This document shows, piece after piece, positions 24,063 through 37,966 of a stretch of 64,000 nt of DNA. The position numbers and the translations under genes were made by a program. Source of the stretch: Panorpa germanica. Its lineage: Eukaryota; Arthropoda; Insecta; Mecoptera; Panorpidae. Under the pieces are notes generated by a model, which had not been told where the DNA came from, did no database searches, and worked only from the letters and a program-made list of their open reading frames with translations. Each line of letters begins with the position of its first letter. Position 1 is the stretch's first letter. Location: contig OY783222.1 in assembly GCA_963678705.1 (NCBI GenBank), positions 1,302,001-1,366,000 on the forward strand, written 5' to 3'.

Positions 24063-27000
24063 CCTTACTATCTAGTAACATTTGTAAACATGTTCAATGT
24101 AATTTTGCCACAGATTATTCTAAATTTACTGCAAACTTTTTTCGATATCCAAGTAACATACCCGCTAAAATGAAGTAACAAAAGTTACCTGTTACATAAA
24201 CAATTTTACGTAATATATCACGGTTTGTGACACGATGATCTTTTTGGGCATTAAAATTACTATTAGACTTTTAGAACAGTTATGAAATATTTATATTTTA
24301 AGATTACATTCATGTGTTGTGCAGTTAATTAGGGCACAAAACGTTGAATATTAGGTAAAATCTTAACATAATCCTTACATACACGTAACTTTGCTTAGCG
24401 TAAAAAACAAATTTAATTTCCTTATTAAAAAATTGAAGAAATGGTCACATAGAAGTTGACAACGCTGCTGCCACACATGCGGTAATACACGCCAGCACTT
24501 CTTTTGTAATATAGGTATATAATAAATCATCAAATATATATTAAAATTCATAATTTCATAAGTTGTAGTATAATACACACTATCATGTATAATAATACAA
24601 ATAAAATCAATTCAACAATAAGCCCTTCACGGTTCTTAGCGCCTGGCCCATCGCCATCTGCCATTGTGGATCATTACAATGCAACTTTAAACCATGACAT
24701 TGTAACATTTAATAATATAAAGAAATAATTAGTAATGTGCCACAGGTAGAGATGGAGAGATAGAGAGATAAACCATACAGACCACAACACAGACGGATTG
24801 ATTGATTCATTATGTCGGACCAACAATATAAATTGAGATGCTTCAAAAACAAATTAGTTTCACTTATTAAAAATATATATAAAGCTAATATTTTGTACCC
24901 TAAATATAAAAGAATAGTAATTATACATGACTAACAAGACAAGCCCAAGGATAGTCTTAGCCTGACAGTTACTAATTAGTTATTCTTTAATGCTAAGCAG
25001 TTATCTCATGTTTTTCTTTTGTGTGTTTTAAATATAAATTAATTTTTTTTTATTATCTCGACTTAATTATGTATCAATTAGTTGCCAAGTCACATTTCTA
25101 TTACAAGTGATATGCAATAGTTGTCTTAGTTATTAATTTAATATTAGTGTAAGCTATAAAAACATTTCAAACTGTAATGTCCAACATTGTCAATGAACAT
25201 TGGTATAGAATCTTGAAACATAAATCTAAACCTTTTGAAGGATAAAGTATATCTACAATTTTAGATTAAACGTTACTATGTTTCGTCTTAGGAAATAATA
25301 AAAAATAATAAAAAGTACAAAAAAATATGTTATTCATTTTATGAAATATAGTAGTTAGTTATTTTTGACGAGCCCTTGACTTTTCAATATTCATCAATCT
25401 ATTGGTCGGGCATCAACTTGGTATTCCGAGTTTACTCGTCGTCTCCACACTTTATTACGAACTCCTTCTGCACTATGTAATCATATATAATAATAATTAT
25501 TTTTTAAATTAACCCGTGCCGTCCCAGACTTGACTACTGGATGGAAGGGGGGCGCACTGTAAGAGAAACCTTCTCCAAGGGCTGTGTTAAAAATCACAGC
25601 ATCGCAAAATATTTTATGTTGGTTGTACTATTAAATTTAAACTGAGTTTCGGCTAATTACTATTTAAGAATACATTTATACGAATAAAGATACAGATACC
25701 GCTAGTGCTTACTTTCTCTGCGTTGACTGGTAGAGAATTGGACAATGTTCTAAAGAAAAGGATTTTCTAGGCTTAACAGTCATTAACGGAACTGAAATTT
25801 TCTTGCAAAAGATTACACTCTTATCAAATTCTTTAGTAAAATTTACAACGCTCTTTTTACGTATACACTACAGCGCACAATGCACATCCTTGCAATGTGT
25901 ATCCTCGTCCGTCTTGTCTGCAGACGTAAAACTTCTTCCTCGCCGTCAGTCACCGACGCTTGCGTTAAACTCTGTTATTATCGTTTAAATTTACGGCATT
26001 TGCTACCAGTATTACGATGTGCATATTACGTACTTGTATCTTGTATCTGGTTTCCCGCTCTTGTCTTCTGCTTCTTAGCTCTTACAAGCGCGTCCAGTTG
26101 AGATAGTCGGAGTAACTTGTGGTCCAATGCAGCAGCCCTGGTGGTTATGTTATTGATGACCTGATCAGGAGCGTACTTGCGATTAAGTGAAATATTTCAC
26201 AGCCACAGAAAGAAGATATTACAATAATACGTGGAAAAGAAGAGAATTGCAGTGCAGTATGGGTGACGCTGTACAACGGTACTTGCTTCAAAAAGCAACT
26301 CTTTTACCGTTTTCTCTTATACACAATATACCTAATTACGAATATTCTAGATTATTTAGAATGCAGGAAGTAGTCAAATAAATATTCAATATATAAACTT
26401 GTAAACATAAAGATAATATTTATGTTACATTAACGTGAGGAGAATTATACGAAAAGAAAGTCTTTTGTATTGTACGCCTCTGAAACAGGAATACCCAAGG
26501 AACTCCTGCAAAGTTTCACATCCACATCCCTCATCTGCGTCCAGAAACACAGCGAGGCATCTCTCCAGTCGGGATGGGATAGTTCTATATATGGAGACTT
26601 CGGGTTAGCAGAGGTTAAAAGATGCTGGACATCACCGCAAGACTGATAATTGCATTATGATAGTTTATTGATGATATTTAACAATTATAGTTCAACCATT
26701 ATATTGTTTATAGCGTTGTAAATGCCACTGTGTTAACGTCGAATGTGTTATGTTCACAATTTATGAATATTATGCTGAATAAGTAAATAGCTTTCAAATT
26801 TATTGTTCATGAATCCTGAATGTGATTATTGAAATGTAGCATTTACCAGTAGAAAATAGGAACGAACACGTAAACACTGTTACATATATTTAACGTAAAA
26901 AAGTGTTAATTAATCTTAGAAAAATGTTAAAAACTTTGTGATGGTTAGAAAAGAGATAATAAAAATTATTTAAATTTGTATGTGACACTGATATTTCAAA

Positions 27001-30000
27001 AATTGTGGTACTTATGCAATATTCTTTTTCATGAATATTAATATTTTGATTACATAATTTTAATATTCTATAACGGATTTATATCTTCTTACTAATTCAC
27101 ATACAGAATAGAATATTTTCATGATTGTTAATTTGAATCAAACAAAAATAAATGACATTAATTAAATGGAATCAATAAATCTTAATAAGTAGCATAATAA
27201 TTAATAATGTTGTCCGTTTAAAGACAACGTGTCTGAAAGTCTAGACGTCGTTTCTACAAAAAATAATGAAATTAGAAATACAAATACGCTCTCATCAGTT
27301 AGACGACGATGTTATCAAAAAGAAAAAAGCACAGTCCAATAATTTATTTGAAATATTTGATGTTATAGTTTTTGTTGTTTTCTGTGATTCTAAAGCCAGT
27401 GTAACTCGATTCGACAGAACATGCATACTGTAGTATTTGTATTGTATATATGTACCTTAGTGACAGAGTGTTCCTAAATTGCAGATTTTAATTTAACTTT
27501 AGCTTTACATATTATCTTCCATACCTTGAATATAAAATACATAAACCACTAAGAATGAAAGAAAATATACGGGAGTATTTTCCTTTTTTTATCAACAAGT
27601 GCACCGCTCTACTTATTTCTCGTATTATACAGCGTTTAATATTAATATTTACACTACTTATTACATCATATTATATGATATTTTAGATGTGTTAGTTCTA
27701 AGAAGGCTAGAAACGTCTAAGATCTCTGTAGATAATTCTTTGAATGAGTTACTACTTATATTTAGGTCTTTTTGAAACACCTTGTATTTCTGTTATATAT
27801 TATACACCAAGGGACATATCACGGCGATGACAATGGCCGATCAATCAAACTCGAATTAGCATTCACCGCACGATCGACGCAAAGCTGGATGCGCAGTATA
27901 TAGAAATATATATAATATAGTAAATAGGACGAACAAGAGACGATGCACGAACACGAGGACGAAGACAGGATAGCTAAAAGTACAACATCACTGATCCGTG
28001 GAAAATTGTCAAGAGAAAGAAAATGTTTTTCGCGTTATAGACGAGAATCCACCGTACCATTCACTACTTACTATCAAACTTGATTCGGGATTGGGGATTT
28101 TACCTTTGCTATCAAACTGTTGCATTAAAGTATTGTTTTTGAGTGACTCACAGTGCCAATCGAATAAATGTGATTAGTTTTATTGTAGATAGCTGTGAAA
28201 GCGTTTTTCGCGTGTTTTCTTTGAGAAATTGATTTATTTATTATAAAATTATAGTTTTTAAAAGAGTTTATAAATGAAAACTTCGTTTAAATATGTGTTT
28301 TGTTGCATATAAAGAAGTTATTAACTTACAATGTGTAGTTATTGGAATTGTTTTATAGGTTCAATATTTTCTAAACATTTGCTTGTCATATTACTAGTTA
28401 AATGTGTCATTTATTTTCTTATCTCTTAATTATTATTAACAAGAAAACGAAGTAAATTAAATTTGTAATTTTATAATTAAGTGTCAATTCCCAAGATTCA
28501 TTCAATTATTAAAATCGGTGTTATTACATTTTTACTTTGAAGTTTTCTTTACATTTGAAATGACAATATATATTTACTGTCATATTTCAGTGATTAAATA
28601 TTAGTAATATTAGCATACTAATATACTAATTAGTATACTAGCAAGTCAGAAAACGTATCTATCTACAATCTTGTGATTTTTAGACTTTTAAGCAATGTAT
28701 TGGTCAGCGTGCCCGTGAAACACAAAACATAGATGTTACCATAACTTTTTACCAAATATTTTACTTAAATTAATCATAGTAATGTACTAGTATAATCTAA
28801 AAGGTTCTCATTTTATTATTTTATAGCTCTCCTATAAACTTTTAATCCTAAAAAAGATTGTATAATCTTTAAATGTGGTCCTAAGAAGTTTTATAATTAT
28901 GATAACGATAAAAACTGAAATTTATTTTTTCGAAAAGCAGTAAAATAAGTTAGAAAACGTTGTGTATTACATAACGTTGTTTATGCAACAGGTAACTGTC
29001 AACCCTAAATACAGCAAGAAGTTTGTTGTAAGATTTTAATTTTTAATTTTTCCTTAGATCAATTTTCTAACCTTTGCGAATTCATAAACGTAACAAGATT
29101 AATTTTAATTAAACAAAATTTGTAGTTATTGAATATACTAGAGAAATTTATCATTTCCGTTTCATATACGAAATAGAATATTTGTTAGTGGCAGATCTAT
29201 CTAAAAATAGAACTATCCAATCTTGCACTTCTTTTTCAATGAATTAAAAAAAAAATTATCTGATTATGGTACACTCATTGCAGCATAAGATAGGTTACAA
29301 AGAACAGTATCAGCTTTATTGTATTGTAAATAATGTAAAGGTATAAATTATAATCGTCTTATGAATGGAATTGCAGGTTTGAGTTATTGCGAGTAACCAG
29401 GTCATTTAATTTATTGTCTGCGATCGATAAGAGTTATCCATCATTATCGACGTATGGCTATGTCTGTACTACAGTTCTCTTACATGACGTACGATGCATC
29501 TGCAAAGGAGGACAGCGTCACGTTCTTGCTACAGATATGAATGAAAACTTATATTTCATATTTTGTGTAGTGAATGTACATTTCTTTTATGATAAGCTTT
29601 TAATACAAACTGATACTACAAAAATCCAACGGATTCCGTCCAAAGGATATCCAGAAACATAAATGTAATTCAACAAATTCAAATACTTGTGCCATAAAAT
29701 GAATAATCAGTTAACAAAAACTTGATTTCAATTTCAGTATCAAAACATTTCGTTCTGATTTATTAAGAAAGAAAAACTAAACGAAGCAGTTGCAAGTATG
29801 TTTATGATACATATATTGCACAGGATATGGCTCCTAGAGACACAAGTATCCAGGAATGGAAACGTTATGGCATGTTGGCGCGACGATCACTGGAGGAGAT
29901 TCACTGTCAATGTCAAAAACAAGTTATCAAAAAATGAAAGAAATTAATATCAACTTTTTAATAGTATTGTCTTTGGTATACAAAAACCATATTTATATAC

Positions 30001-30380
30001 ATGGACAGTCTTCATATATTTACACCCGCTCCCCCCAATCAATAACAATGTAGATCATCAGGTTACAGCATCCCAAGTCGCAGTCTGATGTCTCTGATCG
30101 CATATTCGATATTTCATATATCGCTTGCTGGCATGTCATAGTTTCAGTCATTGTCATCGTTATCACGATAATTATTTCAAAAGCGTACTCGCAAGAATGT
30201 CTCGTCGTACGCGCAGAGACGTATCTGTTTCAATGCACGGCGCTTACTTAGAAATACAGAAGACTACATCAGCTTTAATTTATAAATATATCAGTGTTGA
30301 CCTAAGTTGCGAAGTATCTAGGCAGTGGCGGATTCAAAATAAATCACAAAAGGCACACGATTTTAGAGGGTTTTTTCTAA
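24063..30380. other. No gene seen
   Basis: Long AT-rich region. GC-richer patches at 25860-26160, 26470-26640, 27800-27990 and 29390-29530 have short frames of up to 91 codons without recognisable domains. A near-palindrome of TAGTATACTAATTAG type lies at about 28612-28642. Confidence 0.5.
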
Positions 30381-30590
30381 CGACGATTAGTATTCAGAAG
30401 AGAACCACAACCAATATGTGAACAGTGTAACAACCCACTAACGGTAAAGCATATCATTTTCCAATGCTCAAAATACTCGTCGCTAACAAAAATATAATAT
30501 GCCTCAGGAATATAGGCTGATATATATTGCAGAGAAAATCTGAAAAACCTTATTGAGTTTATAAACAAAACAAATTTAATTTTTTTATGA
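30381..30590 (+). pseudogene. Decayed LINE ORF2 C-terminus, family B copy 2
   Basis: The frame from 30381 to the TAA at 30496-30498 reads PICEQCNNPLTVKHIIFQC, a C-x2-C...H-x4-C finger closely resembling the LINE at 14100. After a frameshift, the frame 30519-30590 reads NLKNLIEFINKTNL and stops, matching the expected C-terminal tail of such proteins. At least one frameshift and an upstream stop (30378-30380) show it is dead. Confidence 0.68.
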
Positions 30591-33329
30591 ATGAATTAGT
30601 GGCCATTCACCACTGTGTCTAGGTTAAAAATGGCCAATGCAATGTAGTATTTCAAGCGAGGAAAAGCAGAATTTTGACTCTATACACAGATTAATTCTGT
30701 GCATGTTAAAAGACATAGTAGTGAGTCATATTCAACTCCCTACAAAAGCTACGCACATCAGTTTTATGAAATATTGTTTTTAAAATGTCGATTGACGTAT
30801 TCGATATTTTTACATGATATTTATTGACTAGAATGGTCATAAAATACTGAACATCGACATTCAAGTAAGATGCCATATTTGGTCAATACCGCATAGAATT
30901 TCTGCTATTTTTATTATTTAATAAAATCATTATAGTTTTTTTTTTCTTTTAACATTTATAAAATAATTTTATATTTCCAACCTGCGCCCAACATCAAGCA
31001 ACATAGTAAGTAAGCTAGTCAACCGACTTGTTTAGTTAACCTAGTTTAAAACTTTTGATTTTTTATTGATTTGCTTTGATTTAATGATTGGATTACATCA
31101 CGAAACTGACTTTGTGTAATACTTTATTGTATCACATGTCATTTTGTATTTAAGAATCCATAATTTCCAACTATTTCCTTTATTTATGGAATTAAGACCG
31201 TTTCCAAATACATTATTTGTTATATCTAGTTATTTTGACTTATTTTGTTGTAACTGTTCTCTTATATATTGTAACTATATCTTCAACAGATAAAAAGGAT
31301 TTTTACTTAATAATGATTAGAGTTCTGCAAATATCTTGGCCGTCACTGCACAAAGATTCTGACAAGTGAAATAGTTTCGCACTATTTCTAAAAATGTGTT
31401 TATTGATATAAAAATCATTCATTATATCTTTCTTACTGGTATACTTAAATGTATATTCGTTTGCTTCTTATTTTCTTAATTCTTAACAACATATTCTAAC
31501 TAAAGATTATCAACTCCAAACAATAAACTTAAGTTCATTATACCACATTAACTTCCGCATTATAATAATTGTACGATAATTAAGAAATAAAAATATCTTG
31601 TAATTCCCTATAACTATCAAATAATAATCCCACTTCTGAATTGTAAGCCCATTTATTTCAACTTCAACCCTTCATTTATAATGACTTTGCGAGTTAAAGA
31701 GTGGAATTTCACACCCCCACCCCTCTTTCAGTAGACGTTAATATATCTACTAACTGGTAAAATGAAATAGAAACGTAATAATATAGATACTGCGAACAAC
31801 CCTGCAACCCTTCAACAATTAAAATTATATTTACTGTCTGAAATTATTAATCATTATGATTAATTGTATATTAAATTTATATTATTTGAAATCATTTACT
31901 AGCTTCCCTTTCGTAGATTATGTTTTCGGAACAAGGTGTTCCGAAAGTAATATTTATTTCAACATTAAATATATCCTTATCAAATTTTTTTTCATTCTTT
32001 TTTTTTTATTCACATGAACCACTTAAAGAATAAGTTCATTAGCTATTAAAAAAAACCAATACAATTGAAAAAAGTCTTTTAACAACATAATATGAAAGTA
32101 GCCTTAGGCTATCCGTTACGTACCCCTATTTCCACATTTCCCTACTTCATAATAAAACTTACAACCTCACATTGTGCAAGGGGGATGGGGATGGGGACAG
32201 TTACGGCGACCCCAATTTTACCTAATCTATAACACGCTTCAATCACCCTGAATTTTTAAAGAAAAAGTTTTCACAAGTACACTGTTAAATTTTAATTATT
32301 GTATTTTAATTCTTTTACATTAAATATATAAGTATCATTCCCACTCACTGCTTTAATTTAATTTTGTATTTAAATTAGCATATGGCAATACGCGTAGTCA
32401 TTCACAGTACCATTTATTTTTCTTCGTTTTTTAGAACCTTACAAGTTCCAATAATTTAAATTAAAAATATTAAATTAAGAAAAACTATATTATATGATAA
32501 CCTCCAAAATGTGACAATTTGTCAAAATGCAGTAGAATTTACTTTTAAAGGAAATTTAATGTCAGTTTTTTATAAATATAGAAATGAAAACAATTCCTAT
32601 TATTAATTGTTATTAAATTTTGCCATTTTAATTATTTCACATACAATTTTGTCGAACTGTCAAAATTTATATTACTAACGATGCATACACACCAACTAAA
32701 TTAACTAAACTTAAATTAAAACATAAATGTGAAAAAGAATGCTTAAACGAAAACCTGAAATCTAGATTACAATATTAAATAAAAACAGTAAATTAAATAT
32801 CAAAACAGAGAGTGGGAATGAGGCTTTAGGCTAAAGCTTTCTAGTTCTCTTTTTACAGCTTAAATTAATATAGTAAATTGTTCTATTTTTGTAAATTGTA
32901 ATGCCTCAAACATATCAGGCACTGATCATAAAACTTTCAAACTGTTTAACGTATAGTTTTATAACTTTGAAAATTATGAGGTATTTCCCAAAATTTTTTT
33001 CAGGATTGATTCTTATAGCAATGAATTAAAAGAATAATTTTTCTTCTACAACATGTTAAGATTGGTGTACAGATTTTAGTGTAATTATTTTTAACAATGT
33101 ACCCCTTGCGCGATATTTAGTCAGTCACGCAGGGGGTTGTGTTCTCCACTGAACTATACTCGTACTCCAATCGGGTCTGCGAGTATTACACTTCTACAAT
33201 GATTTGCCTGGAGGCTAATTGCTTATGGCTCACGATGGATTATTGGTTAATTTGACAATCATAACTGGCCGCTTGTCATGGAAATGCATATACCCACGGG
33301 CTATTATAACAGATGGATATGAACTATGG

Positions 33330-33361
33330 AACACACACACACAGACAGACACACACACACG
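33330..33361. repeat. (CA)n microsatellite with CAGA interruption
   Basis: Two CA runs separated by GACAGAC. Confidence 0.95.
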
Positions 33362-34533
33362 CAGAACTTGTACAGACTGCATAGCAAGAACTCACTGAGA
33401 GCAAATTACAACGAGGACAATACTAAACACTGATTGTTGGATAAGTGATATTATATAAGTGTGAATTTAACTGTTTAATTGTATCACTTGTTTGATGAAA
33501 GTGCTACTAGAAATAATACAATATTACCCCTATATAGTACCCGCTAAAATATATATTTATGTAATATAATTGGTAGAGAAAAGTAAGTACAATGTGCAGC
33601 TACACTTCCTTGTTTCATTTCATGATTTAATTCATAGTTTATAATGCTGTTGTTTTTATATAATGTGCCCTATGCATTTATCTTCGTTTCATATGTCGAT
33701 GGCACCAAAAATTGTATCGCCACATGCGGTTGCTTTCCACAGCGTCTACCGGCATCTACTTGTCATATTCTAACGTATCTAAAGTGAGTGTATCTAGAAA
33801 CGTTCAGCAATTGGCATCTTTGGCAAAACCAACAGTTTTTTTATATATCATTTCTCGTGCTTCCTAGGCACGTAACCTTTTATCACTCCTAATATTGTAA
33901 TGCTTTTTCTTATACTTTATATCCCGACAACAAGAATGATCTATTCATGGCTACTGCTGTTATAAATTTCAGCTTCTCAATTAAAAAGGCGGTGTTAACA
34001 GGAAGCATTAGCCTAGTATTTTTACATTGTCATAGAATGTGGCCAGGATCTGCCTCCTTTTCACCACATTCGCAATAACCAACAGTTCTTAGGCATTGTT
34101 ATTATATTAATCTTTACCTAATTCTTCAAAATTGTAATTCAACACTTCAAAGTACGAAATTCTTAATTCTTGTTGACGAATTTAAATTGATTATAACAAT
34201 CGTAGTAATGAGAAAATTCTGTAGATTTCGGTAGAAAACGGTAAAGCCTACAAGTAAATTAGTTCTCTATCAATTGAGAGCAATTATATTGCGTTATATA
34301 CAGAAAGCAGGCTATTAAATAGGCTAATATTTCAACAAATCATAAATTTCTATAACCATTACTTTTTATATTCAATAATATCATAACCCAACAATAAAAA
34401 CTTTTATGTCATACGAACACATACGACACACACACACAATACGATATCGGATATGATATGATGATAAATATATTTCTCTGTTGCGAATTGTCATTGTATT
34501 CGCGTGAGAAACAATATATCCAAACACAGGCAG

Positions 34534-34546
34534 AGGTCAAAGGTCA
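34534..34546 (+). promoter_or_regulatory. Perfect DR1 nuclear-receptor half-site pair
   Basis: AGGTCA-A-AGGTCA is a direct repeat with one-base spacing, the preferred site of HNF4- and USP/RXR-type nuclear receptors. No gene is recognisable nearby, so function is unproven. Confidence 0.25.
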
Positions 34547-35089
34547 GTTCCTTATTGTCGGGTAATGGAGAATAAGGGATAACATTAGATGGGAATGAGG
34601 GTGTGATCGGTGATCGGGTGACAAATACAACATATCCTGGATATTTTAGGGGACGTAACTACCCCGTGTCCATTCTATGGTTTATGGTCCGACTGTCGTC
34701 CGGACTCTGCAACACATACATCATTTGGAAACGGAAATAAGAATCAATTGAATCAGCTTCATATCAATTACAGTGCTACCAGTTTCATGGTTTTTCTTAA
34801 GGTAATCGTACGATTGTGCTTATTTTATTTTATTAATTGATCATCCCTTCCCCATGTACCTACACCACTGGATCTCATTTCTCATAATAACACTTTGTCT
34901 TATTACATCTCAATAAAGGCAAAACGTAAACTGACATATATTAAAGTAGCATTTCTTACATTGCTTTAACATCTTTTACTATATATTAATTTAATATGTA
35001 ACATTACATTATCTTGCATTAAAAGCTTGCATAAAGCTTTAAAGCTCTAACTTCTTTACGTTATATAAACTTACAAATATGTAATTGTC

Positions 35090-35302
35090 ATGGGTGCCGC
35101 TATGGTAATTTATAGGGAGGCGCATTAATTCAGTGGCCCCCACTGAATTCATTGACAAGGTGTTAAACAAACAACCTAGAAGCATTAAGTTTTGTATCAA
35201 ACAGTACCTTTAATAATAAGCATTTTCTTTCTTAATTTTTTCTCATGACAGGAGAGTAGTGGGGTGCAGTGACACGCTCTGCACCCCACTTTCGACGCCC
35301 AT
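35090..35302. mobile_element. Probable TIR element with two internal hairpins
   Basis: The ends ATGGGTGCCG and CGACGCCCAT are imperfect inverted repeats. Inside are two perfect hairpins: AATTCAGTGG / CCACTGAATT (35127-35149, 3-base loop) and AGTGGGGTGCAG / CTGCACCCCACT (35258-35290, 9-base loop). No clear TSD was found. It may be a decayed hAT-like MITE. Confidence 0.4.
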
Positions 35303-37589
35303 ATTTTAAATGCATGAAGCACGATTAATTAAAAAATAACTGTAGCTAAATATTGAATTACCACTGTATTAATTATCTCTAAAAAAAAAAATAATAACAA
35401 TAATGTTTAATTTCTGAACTTTTTCTTATTTGACTTTTCTTCCCTTGTAAAGATTTCCAAGTTTTCCATCATCAAGATATAAATGACCAAATATGTTTCC
35501 CATCAGACTCATAGTTTTTTCCCCTAAAACCAATATTTTTTTCACACGTGTTTTCTATATTTCGATACATTGAGACAGACTCAGACATTAAGGGTGTAAG
35601 CCACAGAGCGAGGAGTGAGGAGGGAGAGAGAGGGTGGTTGGTAACTCGAAGGTGGTTTAGTGGTTTTGACCTGCTTATTTTGATATATGACGGTCATCGG
35701 AAATAATATAATATTGCTCTGGTTTTTGAGGTTGCGTTTTGCTATTTTACTTCCCGTTTCCCCGCACATACGAATATTTGGTCAGAGTTTTCTTTATGGC
35801 ATTAGGCCACCACAAATACACCGAGGAATGCATTTCGTTGTTGTTATTTATTTATACGAATTTGATGGATATGGTTTATGTGGAGGTATTTCTGGAGAAG
35901 TGAGGTCGATATTTTAAAGGCGAAATAAACTCAGTTTAAAATAACGTACGATTTTATTACACATATTTATTAGCTAAGTTTATTAAACGATTAATACGGT
36001 GAATGTTTGTTTCAAATCCTTGCCTCTAACATATGAGTCAAATATTGAAAGATTGACATGGAAAGTTTCCTGCTACACGTTGGAACGAATGTTTAAACCG
36101 AATGAATTATTTATTTTATTAATTTGTTGATATTATTGACACTGACACCGTTTAACAAAAACTTTCAAGTAGATAAAGAAACTTTCAAATATAAAACCTT
36201 CCTTTGTCGGACGATTCGTGCAGCAGTGCATGACATGTGGATCAAGTGTGTGGTGGGGGTAGAAAAATCCCTTTTGACGCGGTTGAAATTACCGACAACA
36301 GCGCAACGTGAATGTGAACTTAGTTCCAGCAGCGACGAACGTTGGAAGATGTTCGTAGCTTCGTTTGGTACCGGGTTAAATCGTAAGAATATAAATTCTT
36401 TGACGTTCATTTAATTACAGCCGGAAATAAATGTTATTCTGAAATGAATCATTTTCTCTTACAGAAACTACATATTAATAACTAAAGACTTGCGGTTTAT
36501 TAGTTTTAACAAGCCCCTGCTTAATTTGTTTATAATTTTAAATTTTCTGCTGTGCCTTCTACAAAATTTCATATAAATGAATGCGTAATATTAACACCCC
36601 CCTTGCATATTACTTTTAGCAAGTAGGTAATTTAGTGACACCTTTCCATTAATCGTGGTTGACATCACGCCTCATTACAGACCAAACTAACCATACACCT
36701 CACCAGTTATTTTAATTTACTCGTACACCATCTCACAAGTAATACATTGTTCATGTTGGAAGTCTATTGTTCTTGAAGATCGTTTAGCACTAACATTAAA
36801 GGCATTTTCATGAACATCATCATAGTGGGTTTGTACGTAGAAGACATAATAATCCACGTTAACCCTTTCCGCGCTTCATAATGAGTAATGTGAACGGTGA
36901 ACCCCTAGACACTCCCTATAAATACCCCCTCATCTACACTTATCCCCTGGAACCAAGCAACCCTTTCTTCATCATTCTCTGACGATATTCAACAAGGCCT
37001 AGATCAACGATGGCTCTCGAAAAAGGGTACTGGGTACTGGGATCTGTTTTTACTCATTCCTCAACAATTCTTTGGTTCTAGATTCAACTGTGAACACAAT
37101 ACACCACCCGATGAAACACCCACATTCATTTTGTTCGTTTTAGTTGTCTCGTTCAACGTTTGTGTGGTGTTGGTGCTGATGCTGATGCTGGTGTTCCTTG
37201 TTCCTTCTAATAGTGTTGAATTATATAGAGTTATGTATATAATGTATATTTATATAGACTATAGAGAAATGTTCCTCGTTACTGACTTTTGAAATTGTTA
37301 GGATTTTTAGGGGATTAAATGAGATCATACCACTTCATTGTTGATTATTAGAGAATCCTTTTTAAATGCATTGTATTTGAACGTTGTAAGAACGTCAGGA
37401 GTGTGTGAGGAGGATGATAAATAATGAAGACTAGAAACAGATTAGTTTTAAAATAAATACGACTTATACACTGCCAGTGCAACTGCTACAATTAGAGTCC
37501 AGCTAGAAAATCCTATATTATAATGTTCCAAGTGAGAGTTTATATGTTTCTATGTTTACGCGATTCGTATAGTGGATCGAAAACTGTTC
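35303..37589. other. No gene recognised
   Basis: AT-rich except 36165-36415, where both strands are open: 96 codons on plus and 81 on minus, with unusually even base composition. Neither frame has a domain I recognise. Confidence 0.5.
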
Positions 37590-37966
37590 TTATTGAAAAT
37601 TGTCTATTTCGTAGAGAAAAAAATTCTAAGACTTTTGGCGTCCTCGGATTTTCCTCTAAATTTCCGGGGAACCAGTAATTTTGGAAAAACTAAAAAAGAA
37701 TTTTTACTGTTTGCTCTATAGCTTTTAATTCATTAAAGATAGAAAGTTGAAATTTGGTATGTGTGTTCATTGCTAAATTTTGAAAAAAAGTTGGTCAAAT
37801 AAAAACAAATTTTTAATTCAGTTTATATGAAATTTTTTTGATGGTTATATGTAAAATTAATATGGAACGAGTTAAATTTTTCAATTTAAAAATAGAATTA
37901 AAATTTGAAATGAAATTCAATTCACACACAAAAGACAGTCGTCGCTTGCGACGGGGTAAACTCTAG
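37590..37966 (+). mobile_element. Helitron-like non-autonomous element, copy 2
   Basis: The 3' end carries the hairpin CGTCGC-TT-GCGACG (37940-37953), then GGGTAAACT and CTAG (37963-37966) followed by T. This is the canonical Helitron terminus, with insertion expected between A and T. The interior AGAAAGTTGAAATTTGGTA (37741-37759) recurs exactly at 4241-4259. The 5' boundary is not clear; 37590 is only where repeat-like sequence seems to begin. There is no Rep/helicase coding. Confidence 0.55.

Larger units (their letters stand above)
30591..35089. other. No gene seen
   Basis: AT-rich. An imperfect GC-rich palindrome (ACCCCTTGCGCG ... CGCAGGGGGT) lies at about 33100-33137. The DR1 site and a CA repeat are listed separately. 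Confidence 0.55.
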
